Source: Mollicutes bacterium | GTDB taxonomy: Bacteria > Bacillota_I > Bacilli_A > Izemoplasmatales > Izemoplasmataceae | Direction: 5' to 3' | Length of the DNA: 35,576 bases | NCBI GenBank assembly: GCA_003558105.1 | Contig: PWMS01000041.1 | Location: 1 to 35,576, forward strand | Part shown: piece after piece, positions 25,501 to 32,336 of the stretch | How the letters are laid out: each line of letters opens with the position of its first letter | Position numbering within the stretch: position 1 is the stretch's first letter | The notes under the pieces: model-generated | Told to the model about the DNA's origin: nothing | Databases searched by the model: none | The model's input: the letters and a program-made list of their open reading frames with translations, nothing else | Made by a program: the position numbers and the translations under genes

Positions 25501-26063
25501 ATGACTTCGATCTTGTTTACTTCATTGGATGTTCTAAACCCATCGAAGAAGTGTAAAAACGGTACGCTTGATTTAATCGCCGCCAGATGGGCGATACCAG
25601 CGAGATCCATGGTTTGTTGGACCGAACCGCTTGCGAGCATCGCAAAACCAGTTTGGCGGGTGGCCATGACATCTTGGTGATCCCCAAAGATGCTTAACGC
25701 TTGAACCGCGATACTGCGCGCCGCAACATGGATAACACCAGGCAGTAACTCACCAGCGATTTTATACATGTTTGGCATTTTTAGTAAAAGCCCTTGTGAA
25801 GCGGTATAAGTCGTCGTCAGAGCGCCCGCTTGAAGCGACCCATGAACGGTCCCTGCTGCCCCTGCCTCCGATTGCATTTGGATGACTTTAACAGGCATGC
25901 CAAAGAGATTTTTCTTCCCTTGTGACGCCCATAAGTCGGTGTGTTCAGCCATAGGTGAAGATGGGGTGATTGGATAAATCCCTGCGACTTCAGTAAACGC
26001 ATAAGATGCGTGCGCGGCCGCTTGGTTCCCATCCATTGACTGGAAAACTTTTTTATTTGACAT
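22518..26063 (-). CDS. nifJ: Pyruvate:ferredoxin (flavodoxin) oxidoreductase, single-chain
   Basis: PFOR oxidises pyruvate to acetyl-CoA and CO2 and reduces ferredoxin or flavodoxin, the hallmark of anaerobic fermentation. The 1181 residues are the fused homodimeric type. The N-terminal domain has YPITPSSPMAEH. Two [4Fe-4S] motifs follow, CIQCNQCAFACPHA and CTGCGVCVSVCP. The third cluster uses cysteines around CAGCGETPY and a late PCIAH. The TPP site includes GDGWAYDIGFGGLDH and NTGGQSSKA. I start at the ATG (26063) after GGAGG. The TTG one codon earlier is rejected. It has its own promoter and terminator, and its clusters presumably come from the SUF system nearby. I saw no ferredoxin gene here. 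Confidence 0.98.
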   Translation of the reverse strand: MSNKKVFQSMDGNQAAAHASYAFTEVAGIYPITPSSPMAEHTDLWASQGKKNLFGMPVKVIQMQSEAGAAGTVHGSLQAGALTTTYTASQGLLLKMPNMYKIAGELLPGVIHVAARSIAVQALSIFGDHQDVMATRQTGFAMLASGSVQQTMDLAGIAHLAAIKSSVPFLHFFDGFRTSNEVNKIEVMDYKVYDRLLDRDAVRKFKRRALNSSTPVTRGSAQNDDVYMQARELQGKFYPGVPDIVNDYMKEISKVTSREYAPFTYYGDKDAEDVIVAMGSVTEAIQETVDYLQKEENRKVGLLTVHLYRPFSTKYFLDALPKSVKRIAVLDRTKENGSIGEPLYLDVRSVFYGQKDAPQIVGGRYGLSSKDTTPAQIKAVFDNLKGDQKDSFTIGINDDVNKTSLDIPKEISAIDPSTTELLFFGFGSDGTVGASKNTIKIIGENTDLYAQAYSSYDSKKSGGVTRMHLRFSEKPIRSTYLVNHPHFVSCSKDSYLFKYDMLDGIRENGSFLLNTIKSSEEIEDYLPNKYKRIMAERNIKFYTINAVKIAEDIGLGERINTIMQSAFFALNEHIMSYDKGQKLMKEYAEKAYGRFGDEIVEKNYRAIESGKEGLNEIEVKASWKDLKDEEKPKEASKPKYVEEIAEPVNAIKGYDLPVSAFEDYYDGTMINGSTAYEKRGIANYVPEWVEENCIQCNQCAFACPHAVIRPFLLTEEEMKDAPEGMKTLDARGKGIDDMQYKLQISTLDCTGCGVCVSVCPAKPEKALKLSPIGEEIEKGEVKNSEYLFNEVTPKDNLVKMTNAKNSQFAKPLFEFSGACAGCGETPYVKLVTQLFGDRMTIANATGCSSIYGGSFPATPYTTNAEGRGPAWANSLFEDNAEFGYGMHHAEQVHRVRLQNVYLDNKDKFPEKLQELFNTWIAENTDGDKTLELAKEMRPLIEKLSDQDLKEELLDLAPYLVKQSNWIIGGDGWAYDIGFGGLDHVIANKDNVNILILDTEVYSNTGGQSSKAAAAGSIAQFTAAGKSGKKKDLAAMAMSYGHVYVAQVSHGANQQQVLKAMKEAEAYDGPSIVVAYSPCIAHKIKGGLGNSAMQAKLATESGYWPTFRYDPRLEEKGKNPFQLDSKAPKWDRYDEFLMNEARYAQLKDINPDKADELLQMNRDHAERRYKMYKRYEAMDYSE

Positions 26064-26112
26064 CAAAATACCTCCATTTTAAAAAATTGATTGTCTGTTG
26101 TCATACAAATTT

Positions 26113-26141
26113 ATTATACAATAAACGATAGTGTTTCACAA
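26113..26141 (-). promoter_or_regulatory. Promoter of nifJ
   Basis: The minus strand has -35 TTGTGA (26136-26141), a 17-base spacer and a perfect -10 TATAAT (26113-26118). The -35 overlaps TTGTGAAA, one half of a Rex-type operator, but the second half is not there. Confidence 0.7.
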
Positions 26142-26161
26142 CGCCAAATCGTGAATGAAAG

Positions 26162-26196
26162 AAAAAAAGAAAACACTTACATCGGCAAGTGTTTTC
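26162..26196 (-). terminator. Intrinsic terminator of the walJ-kinase unit
   Basis: The minus strand reads GAAAACACTT-gccgatgt-AAGTGTTTTC followed by seven T, 22 bases past the kinase stop. Confidence 0.88.
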
Positions 26197-26218
26197 GCTA
26201 TTTAGAAATGTGGGTGGG

Positions 26219-27094
26219 TTATTTCAATTTAGCCAAAAGGCCTTCGGCTTTGGTCAAATACATATCGGCGACTTTGTCGAAAGGAACCTTTAAATCTTCG
26301 GAGAGGCCAATCCTATCTTTATATAAAGCGACATTATGCCATTGTAAGCATTGATAGACACGCCAAAGGTAAAGGCGTTTATAATCGATATACGTTGGGA
26401 CCTTATCTAGGTAAATCGGCAAAAGCGCGATCGCGTGATCAAAGTTATTATTGCCAAAACAAGCGATGTCATAGTAAGGGTCGTTGTTGCCGGTGAATTC
26501 CCAATCCATCAGTCTTAAACTACCGTCTTCTGTTTTAACGAAGTTTGATACTTGTGAATCGCCATGCGCTAAGGTTTTTTCAAACTGTTCTAAGAAGGGA
26601 CGATATTTCAACCAAAGTTCTTTGAGTTCAACATATTTAGCATCATGGGTGAAATCAAATCGTTCTAGGTGTGATTCATAAAACGCTAAGCGCTCAAAAG
26701 GGGCGTAATCGTGTTGGCTTTTTAAGCCGCTTTCATGCAGGGTTTTTAAAACCTTGGCCGAGGCTTCTAAATAATCAAACGGACTGAGTTCATGCATCGG
26801 GGTACCTTCGATATATTTAGCGATTTTAACGCCGGTTTCGACGTTGGTATAGACCGTTTCGTTGTTGAGGTTTAAGGGGTCGATTAATTCAAGATGGTAG
26901 GCTTCGGTATTACGATCAACAAATTTTTCAGCCTTTTTGCCAGGAATACGGAAGGTGTATTTTGTCCCTTCAACCTCGATGACGTAGGTGAAGTTTGACA
27001 TGCCACCCAACAAGCGTTGAACGATGTTGATGGCATCGGGATTGGCCTTAAAAACATGGGCGCAAGTTTCTTTGATGTAGTTGCTATGATCCAT
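26219..27094 (-). CDS. Choline/ethanolamine kinase-like (APH-fold) phosphotransferase
   Basis: The 291 residues have the aminoglycoside-phosphotransferase/choline-kinase fold. A glycine-rich opening (LLGGMSNFTYVIEVEG, 28-43) precedes a KYTFRIPG strand. The catalytic loop is H177-G-D179-x4-N184, and the metal site is D197 in LRLMDWEFTGNNDPYYDIA. The W-E-x-x-x-N-D-P-x-x-D-I-A layout is closest to LicA/choline kinase. Choline or ethanolamine phosphorylation for a cell-surface decoration or a phospholipid would fit, but no lic genes (licB, C, D) are nearby, so the substrate is open. It starts 12 bases after walJ and shares its transcript. Confidence 0.8.
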   Translation of the reverse strand: MDHSNYIKETCAHVFKANPDAINIVQRLLGGMSNFTYVIEVEGTKYTFRIPGKKAEKFVDRNTEAYHLELIDPLNLNNETVYTNVETGVKIAKYIEGTPMHELSPFDYLEASAKVLKTLHESGLKSQHDYAPFERLAFYESHLERFDFTHDAKYVELKELWLKYRPFLEQFEKTLAHGDSQVSNFVKTEDGSLRLMDWEFTGNNDPYYDIACFGNNNFDHAIALLPIYLDKVPTYIDYKRLYLWRVYQCLQWHNVALYKDRIGLSEDLKVPFDKVADMYLTKAEGLLAKLK

Positions 27095-27106
27095 AGTTAT
27101 ACACTC

Positions 27107-27886
27107 CTAAATTTTAATGATATGGGTTGGTTGATGTTGTTTAGCCACGGTAACCTCACAGTGGGCTAATGATAGCTCATAAGCGTTAAATATATCGCTT
27201 AAGGTATCGCGGGCATGCTTTTCGGTGTTGCATTCTTCTGAAGGATGGGCTAGGACAATGTTTTTCGTGCGGTCACCGATTAAGCGTGTTAGATAATAAG
27301 CGGCATCGTCGTTGGATAAGTGGCCTTTGATAGAATCGATGCGTTTTTTAAGGTAATGGGGTCTAGTGGAATCAAACAATAAGGCCACATCATAGTTTGA
27401 TTCTAACACGTAGCCTTCCGCATTGGAAATTTTATGAAAGACTTGTTCGTCAATATAGCCCGTATCGGTGATATAAACGAGGCGTTTGTCATCTTCTTGA
27501 ATAACGAAGCCCAGTGAATCCACCGCATCGTGTGACGTGGAAATCGGGGTAATGATAAGGTCTTGAAGCATGAAGGGGACATCCGCTTCTATTGGTAAGG
27601 TTTCATGAACGATGGGGAGGGTATGCTTGATTTTTCGGTAGGTTTTTTTTGTGGTATAAATCGGTGTATGGATTTGTTTGACAAGTTGGAAAAGGCCTTT
27701 CGTGTGATCGCTGTGTTCGTGGGTTAACAAGACGCCGTCGATACGGTCAAGTTCAATGTTGTGGGATTCTAAACGTAATTTGAGTTGACGAAAAGAAATA
27801 CCCGCATCAATCAACAAGGTGGTGGATTTTGTTTTAATATAGGCGGCGTTACCTTTTGAGCCACTTGCCAGTATGATTATCTCCAT
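27107..27886 (-). CDS. walJ: WalJ/YycJ-type metallo-beta-lactamase-fold hydrolase
   Basis: The 259 residues begin IIILASGSKGNAAYI and hold the metal ligands THEHSDH (HxHxDH, about 55-61), a later His, and D in YITDTGY. KGHLSNDDAA follows, all typical of WalJ/YycJ. In Firmicutes this protein sits in the walRK operon and is linked to DNA replication control and to mismatch-repair-type nuclease activity. Here it is not with walRK but with a choline-kinase-like gene. The usual HLSEENN motif near the end reads AHPSEECN. The ribosome binding site GGAGGAGAC precedes the ATG. Confidence 0.92.
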   Translation of the reverse strand: MEIIILASGSKGNAAYIKTKSTTLLIDAGISFRQLKLRLESHNIELDRIDGVLLTHEHSDHTKGLFQLVKQIHTPIYTTKKTYRKIKHTLPIVHETLPIEADVPFMLQDLIITPISTSHDAVDSLGFVIQEDDKRLVYITDTGYIDEQVFHKISNAEGYVLESNYDVALLFDSTRPHYLKKRIDSIKGHLSNDDAAYYLTRLIGDRTKNIVLAHPSEECNTEKHARDTLSDIFNAYELSLAHCEVTVAKQHQPTHIIKI

Positions 27887-27910
27887 GATGTCTCCTCCGT
27901 TTCAAAAACC

Positions 27911-27938
27911 ATTATACACGATAAATTTATTCTGGCAA
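27911..27938 (-). promoter_or_regulatory. Promoter of walJ and the kinase gene
   Basis: The minus strand has -35 TTGCCA (27933-27938), a 16-base spacer and a perfect -10 TATAAT (27911-27916). Confidence 0.65.
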
Positions 27939-28003
27939 TAAAAGATGCATGTGAAGGAAAGATTTGTGTACTTAGCGTTCTTTTAATTTGGTGTGATTTT
28001 AAG

Positions 28004-28032
28004 TTGTGTTATAAGGATATAAGTGGTAATAT
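28004..28032 (+). promoter_or_regulatory. Probable promoter of the large lipoprotein gene
   Basis: The plus strand has -35 TTGTGT (28004-28009), a 17-base spacer and -10 TAATAT (28027-28032) preceded by TGG, giving an extended -10. A start point near 28039 leaves a leader of about 33 bases. Confidence 0.45.
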
Positions 28033-28071
28033 ATATATTGCGTATTTATTATTAAGGAGTGATTTTACAAG

Positions 28072-30612
28072 ATGGAAGCAAAAATTATAAGACGTGCTTT
28101 GGTAATTTTAGGTATTATCGTGTTTGTCATTGTGGCCTCAGTTGCTTGCAATGCGATTGCACGTTCTGAAACGAACCCAGAAATTACCAACCCTGATGAT
28201 GTATTTATGACGTTTGGTAATGTTGAGATTACCAACGACATGTTATACGAAAGAATGAAAGTCGATGATGGTTTAACTCAGCTCATCAATCATATCGATC
28301 AAACCTTGTTGGCTGAATATATGGAGGCCGTGTCGGAAGACGAAATTGAAGCTGAAATTTTAGCGCAAACCTATGGCACGACCGATGCAGAAGAGATCGA
28401 TCTTTTAAGCGATTTTGAAAAAGCTGAAATGGAACAAGATTTCCGCGATGGCTTGATCGTATCTGGGTTTAACCCAGACGATGAAGACAACGTCGAAACC
28501 TTTATCCGCATGGTTTTAGCGCAAGAAGGCTATACCAAGGAACAATACCGCACCACCGATGATGAAAGTAATTTCTATATCACCATGGGTGATTTAGAAC
28601 AGTTTTATAACGACTATGAACAAGGCACACTCATCGCGATTCCGTTGCGTTTTTTCAATGCAGATGAGCGCGACAGTGTCTTCAATCATTTCAATATCGT
28701 ACGAAATTTTGAAGGTGGCTTTGGCCGCTATATCGGTGATGAAAACATGGAAGAATTGGAAGAAGATGATTTCACCGAAGATAATACTGAAACTTTGGAT
28801 GATGATCAAGTCCGTGTGATTTTCATCGAAATCTATAATTACTTAAACCAACACCGTGAAGCGATTGATTCCAACGCCAGTATCGAAGATTTAATCGCTT
28901 GGGATCATGATTATTTCCGTTTCAATCAAGGCGAATTACAAGCATTAGCGACTGAACGTCAAGATGAAGATTTTACGCCTTATACCGATTTAAGCACCTA
29001 TTTGTTTGAGGATCTTAAAGATGCCGAACAGCCGTATTCTTTACATCCTACCACGATTCGCGGCGAAAGATATTACTTCTACGCTTTAGAATATGAGGAT
29101 GTTGAGGCTTTTGAAGATTTAAGTTTGCAAGAAGATATCTTCCCCTTACGCGATCGTTATATCGATACCTTAGTCGGCGATGATCAAATCGATCAAGCTT
29201 TGTTTGATTTGCACCGCGAGAGTGACTTGAAAATTTATGATTCCTTACTCGCAAGAGCCTATCAAATGCGAACAGGTTACGACGGCTATGTCGAAGGCGA
29301 ACGCAAAAGCGATGTCATTGCCACCTTTGGCGATCATAGCTTAAGTGTCGATGATTACTTTGAGGCGATGGCAGAAAACGTCGGCGCCGCCACAGCCCTT
29401 AACATCGCGCAAACCAAATATATGTTCCAATCGGATTATTTTGAAGATCTTTATGGTTCTAGACGCAGTGTTTGGAACAACAATTCTGAGATGATGAAGA
29501 TGCACCGTGATCATGTTAGAGAAGAAAAAAGTATATTTAGCAGCGGTGCGTACGCACAATTCGGGTTAAACCCTGAAGCGATTTCTTGGACAGAATATCT
29601 CCACATGTTCGGCGCTGGACACAACATCCGTCAATACTACCGTCAGATGCAGGGTTATCAACCGATGGCGATGTATAGTTTCTCACAACGCGATCATTTT
29701 GCGGGCGAAGAAGCCTTACTTGAACGGATGGTCGAGCATATCTTGCGTTATGATATGATCTATGATCAAAGCGATTATGATTTAATTCATGAACTTGTCA
29801 CAGAACAATACGAAAACTACTTTAACTTATCGGTCGAAGAATTGTTACTCTTTATGGATGATGATTTTGATTTCACTCCCGATAATTATGAAGAGATGTT
29901 AGAACACCTCGAAGCGCCTGAGCGTGATCAATTAGAATCGTTACATGAGGCTTTATTCGATACCATTCAAACGATGATAGATGAAGAAGAGATGAGTCTT
30001 GAAGACATTATTGCTGAGTATAAAACCGCCTTGCGTGGTGAAGATGAAGACGACGAGGATTATTCCGTTTGGGCCCGCTTTAAAAACGCTGGTTGGCGTC
30101 TTGAACGCAATGACTTGGGCACACTCAACTTCCGCAACACCAGAAATGAGCCCGAAGCGTTTGTAGAGAACTTACAAGCCCTCTATCAGATGATGCTTGA
30201 TGACGATGATTTAGAAACCTTAGAAAGTTATGTTATCACCCATGGTGGTGTTCACTTTAAACTAGTCGAGCGCGGCGAAGATTTCGATAGACCTTCTGCT
30301 CGTGATGATGATAATGATTCTAATATACCTTCCATCGATCAACTTCAAAGATACACCAGAATGCTCGTTTCACGCTTCCAAAACAAACCTGCCGGTATCG
30401 TCTTTGAAGAAGATGTAGAAGCTGCTTTAGAAATGTTCTATCAACCGGCATTGAATCGGATTATCTCTGATTATCATTTCGATATTCTGATGATCGATTA
30501 CCTCAATGAACAAAACTACAGTTTCACCCATGATGATGCTTATCATAAAAATAGACTCGAAGCGCTTTACGATGTCTATCACCGCATTTTATTTCCACAC
30601 AAATATGAGTAA
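28072..30612 (+). CDS. Large acidic lipoprotein with two PrsA/SurA-like modules
   Basis: The 846 residues begin with a basic start (K4, R7, R8), a hydrophobic segment (9-25) and a lipobox-like S-V-A-C26, so it is probably a membrane-anchored lipoprotein facing outward. Mature residues 43-100 (DVFMTFGNVEITNDMLYERM, then QTLLAEYMEAVSEDEIEAEI) resemble the SurA/PrsA N-terminal chaperone domain. A second copy starts at 414 (DVIATFGDHSLSVDDYFEAM). The ends also align: GERYYFYALEYEDVEAF in the first half with GGVHFKLVERGEDF in the second, each followed by a helix-rich tail. So two modules (about 43-400 and 414-846) lie in tandem. I see no clear parvulin (rotamase) motif in either. The chain is rich in Asp/Glu (for example RGEDEDDEDY). 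A foldase role for exported proteins is inferred. AAGGAGTGA precedes the ATG. Confidence 0.65.
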   Translation: MEAKIIRRALVILGIIVFVIVASVACNAIARSETNPEITNPDDVFMTFGNVEITNDMLYERMKVDDGLTQLINHIDQTLLAEYMEAVSEDEIEAEILAQTYGTTDAEEIDLLSDFEKAEMEQDFRDGLIVSGFNPDDEDNVETFIRMVLAQEGYTKEQYRTTDDESNFYITMGDLEQFYNDYEQGTLIAIPLRFFNADERDSVFNHFNIVRNFEGGFGRYIGDENMEELEEDDFTEDNTETLDDDQVRVIFIEIYNYLNQHREAIDSNASIEDLIAWDHDYFRFNQGELQALATERQDEDFTPYTDLSTYLFEDLKDAEQPYSLHPTTIRGERYYFYALEYEDVEAFEDLSLQEDIFPLRDRYIDTLVGDDQIDQALFDLHRESDLKIYDSLLARAYQMRTGYDGYVEGERKSDVIATFGDHSLSVDDYFEAMAENVGAATALNIAQTKYMFQSDYFEDLYGSRRSVWNNNSEMMKMHRDHVREEKSIFSSGAYAQFGLNPEAISWTEYLHMFGAGHNIRQYYRQMQGYQPMAMYSFSQRDHFAGEEALLERMVEHILRYDMIYDQSDYDLIHELVTEQYENYFNLSVEELLLFMDDDFDFTPDNYEEMLEHLEAPERDQLESLHEALFDTIQTMIDEEEMSLEDIIAEYKTALRGEDEDDEDYSVWARFKNAGWRLERNDLGTLNFRNTRNEPEAFVENLQALYQMMLDDDDLETLESYVITHGGVHFKLVERGEDFDRPSARDDDNDSNIPSIDQLQRYTRMLVSRFQNKPAGIVFEEDVEAALEMFYQPALNRIISDYHFDILMIDYLNEQNYSFTHDDAYHKNRLEALYDVYHRILFPHKYE

Positions 30613-30617
30613 ATCAT

Positions 30618-30651
30618 AAAGACCGATTCGTTTGAATCGGTCTTTTTTTTT
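30618..30651 (+). terminator. Terminator of the large lipoprotein gene
   Basis: The plus strand reads AAAGACCGATTC-gttt-GAATCGGTCTTT followed by more T, a twelve-pair stem six bases past the stop. Confidence 0.93.
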
Positions 30652-30656
30652 GCATG

Positions 30657-30680
30657 AAAAAAGCCCTGAAAACAGGGCTT
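30657..30680 (-). terminator. Terminator of rplY
   Basis: The minus strand reads AAGCCCTG-tttt-CAGGGCTT followed by TTTT, an eight-pair stem six bases past the L25 stop. It sits back to back with the plus-strand terminator. Confidence 0.9.
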
Positions 30681-30686
30681 AAATCA

Positions 30687-31337
30687 TTAATCATCTTTGT
30701 TTTCGTTGTCATCCTCGCTGTCGGATGCTTCGTCATCGTCACCTTTTTGTTTAATCGCTTCAACTTCGAGTTCTTCATCTTCTTCAGGTACGATTTCTTC
30801 CTCTTCTTCCTCTTGTGGGTAAGAGATTGAAATGACGATTTTATCTTCAGGATCTAAGACTTTGAAGCCTTTAGGGAGATCTAAATCTCTAACGTATAAG
30901 GCGTCGTTACCTTCTAAGCCTTCAACGTCAAGTTCAAAATGGGAGATACCTGAACCGGCAGGGAATTCGGTGTCAACGGTGTTACTGATTAGCTCAACGA
31001 TAAGTCCGCGGCTTTCAACTTCGCTTTGGTTAAGGACTTGGACAGGAATATCAGCGGTAATCTTGTCTGTTTTGCTGATTTTTTGTAAGTCGAAATGGAC
31101 GACGTTGTTTTGACGCAATGGGTCAACTTGGACTTCTTTGAAATAAACTTGGTGTTTTTTGCCATCGAGCGTCATTTGAAACGTCATCGATTTTCCGTAG
31201 TTTGAATAGGCCTCCGCAAAATCTTTAAATGAGGTTTGAATCGGGGTTGATTTTAGCGCTTTGCCGTAAACAACACCGGCGACCTTTTTCTCTTCGCGAA
31301 CGTCTTTGAGTTTCGCCGTTCTAGTTTCTGCTTTCAT
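30687..31337 (-). CDS. rplY: 50S ribosomal protein L25/general stress protein Ctc
   Basis: L25 binds 5S rRNA. The long Ctc form is stress-induced in B. subtilis. The 216 residues have the 5S-binding N-terminal domain (about 1-90, with VAGVVYGK and VHFDLQKI), the C-terminal beta domain (about 91-178, containing DIPVQV and GLEGNDALYVRDLDLPKG) and a very acidic tail from 180 on (runs of Glu and Asp). AAGGAGTGA precedes the ATG. The gene stands alone, with a hairpin in its leader. Confidence 0.96.
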   Translation of the reverse strand: MKAETRTAKLKDVREEKKVAGVVYGKALKSTPIQTSFKDFAEAYSNYGKSMTFQMTLDGKKHQVYFKEVQVDPLRQNNVVHFDLQKISKTDKITADIPVQVLNQSEVESRGLIVELISNTVDTEFPAGSGISHFELDVEGLEGNDALYVRDLDLPKGFKVLDPEDKIVISISYPQEEEEEEIVPEEDEELEVEAIKQKGDDDEASDSEDDNENKDD

Positions 31338-31361
31338 CGAATTTCACTCCTTAAATATTCA

Positions 31362-31382
31362 CAAAAATGCCCCAGGGGACAT
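31362..31382 (-). promoter_or_regulatory. Hairpin plus T-run in the rplY leader
   Basis: The minus strand reads ATGTCC-cctg-GGGCAT followed by TTTT. The six-pair stem (one G-U) is weak. It lies downstream of the rplY promoter and 25 bases before the start codon, so it may be a leader attenuator, or the only terminator available to yhaM. Confidence 0.45.
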
Positions 31383-31393
31383 AATTCTTTAAT

Positions 31394-31422
31394 AGTTTAA
31401 CACAAGGGTTTGATTTTGTCTA
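31394..31422 (-). promoter_or_regulatory. Promoter of rplY
   Basis: The minus strand has -35 TAGACA (31417-31422), a 17-base spacer and -10 TAAACT (31394-31399), beginning one base past the yhaM stop codon. Confidence 0.5.
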
Positions 31423-31423
31423 T

Positions 31424-32332
31424 TCATTTATTTTTAATCTTGGATTTGTAGAAACGCTCACGGTCGATCACCGCAAGGGGCGCGGTAAACTCTCCTGCTT
31501 TTGTCTCGGCCAAGGCTTCGCCTAAAACCGCAAATTTAGAATCGATATTATCGATGAAATGTAAGGCTAAAGCCTCGGGGAGATTGGGTTTTTTGGGAGA
31601 ACCAAAATTGCCGTAATAATGATGCGATAAGATCATGTGTTGCAAGAGTAAACGTTCTTCGCTTTCGTAAAGACCGAGTTCGCGGGCGGCCTCAGCGACC
31701 GCGACCGTGCCCATGGAGATATGACCAAGCAAACGGCCCTCCGTGGTGTATTCAGGGGCATGAGGGTTGGACAATTCCACGGTTTTAAACAAGTCATGTA
31801 GGATGATCCCAGCGATGAGGAGATCTTGATTTAAAAATGGGTAGGTTAAGACCAAACCATCGACCAATTTCAACATGGTCGCGGTGTGGTGGGCGACACC
31901 GCCAATGTAGGCGTGATGAAAACGTGTGGCGGCTGGATAAAGGTAGAAATCTTTTTCATAACGTCTAAACAAAGCATCGGTGATGGCTTTAATCGGGGTG
32001 TCTTTCAGTGTTGTTAAATAGCTTTCAACGGTTTTTTGAATCGCTTCGATATCTTTGGGTGCGTAATCGTAAAAGATGCTCATGATGCGTTCTTTCTCTT
32101 TTAAGGATAACGCACAATCGTTTAAGTGTTGATGGTGTTTAACCAAAAATTGTTCGCGGTTTTTAAATTCAATGGGTTCGCATTCAAAGTAATAGACCTC
32201 ACCTTCATGGATGGTAATATCTTCATCGATGCGAAGGGTACGGCGGCTTTGATCTTCTAAAAGCACGCTTAACGTATTGGTCTCATAAGTGGTTTGATTG
32301 TAAGCGTCTATTTTTGCATAAAAATTATTCAT
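31424..32332 (-). CDS. yhaM: 3'-5' exoribonuclease YhaM family
   Basis: YhaM trims RNA 3' ends by a few bases in Firmicutes. The 302 residues have an N-terminal OB-like region (about 1-75) and an HD domain with the metal ligands in FHHAYIGGVAHHT, ILHDLFK, LLGHIS and ILSHHYYGNFG, followed by the family's FIDNIDSK. The length is close to the usual 310-315. It starts four bases after the pulA stop, with GGTGAT as ribosome binding site, and ends the cca-pulA-yhaM unit. Confidence 0.93.
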   Translation of the reverse strand: MNNFYAKIDAYNQTTYETNTLSVLLEDQSRRTLRIDEDITIHEGEVYYFECEPIEFKNREQFLVKHHQHLNDCALSLKEKERIMSIFYDYAPKDIEAIQKTVESYLTTLKDTPIKAITDALFRRYEKDFYLYPAATRFHHAYIGGVAHHTATMLKLVDGLVLTYPFLNQDLLIAGIILHDLFKTVELSNPHAPEYTTEGRLLGHISMGTVAVAEAARELGLYESEERLLLQHMILSHHYYGNFGSPKKPNLPEALALHFIDNIDSKFAVLGEALAETKAGEFTAPLAVIDRERFYKSKIKNK

Positions 32333-32336
32333 AGTA

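Noticed and set aside
26113-26141. Rex (NADH-sensing) operator at the nifJ promoter
   Set aside because: Only one half-site (TTGTGAAA) is present, and the matching half TTCACAA is missing at the required distance.
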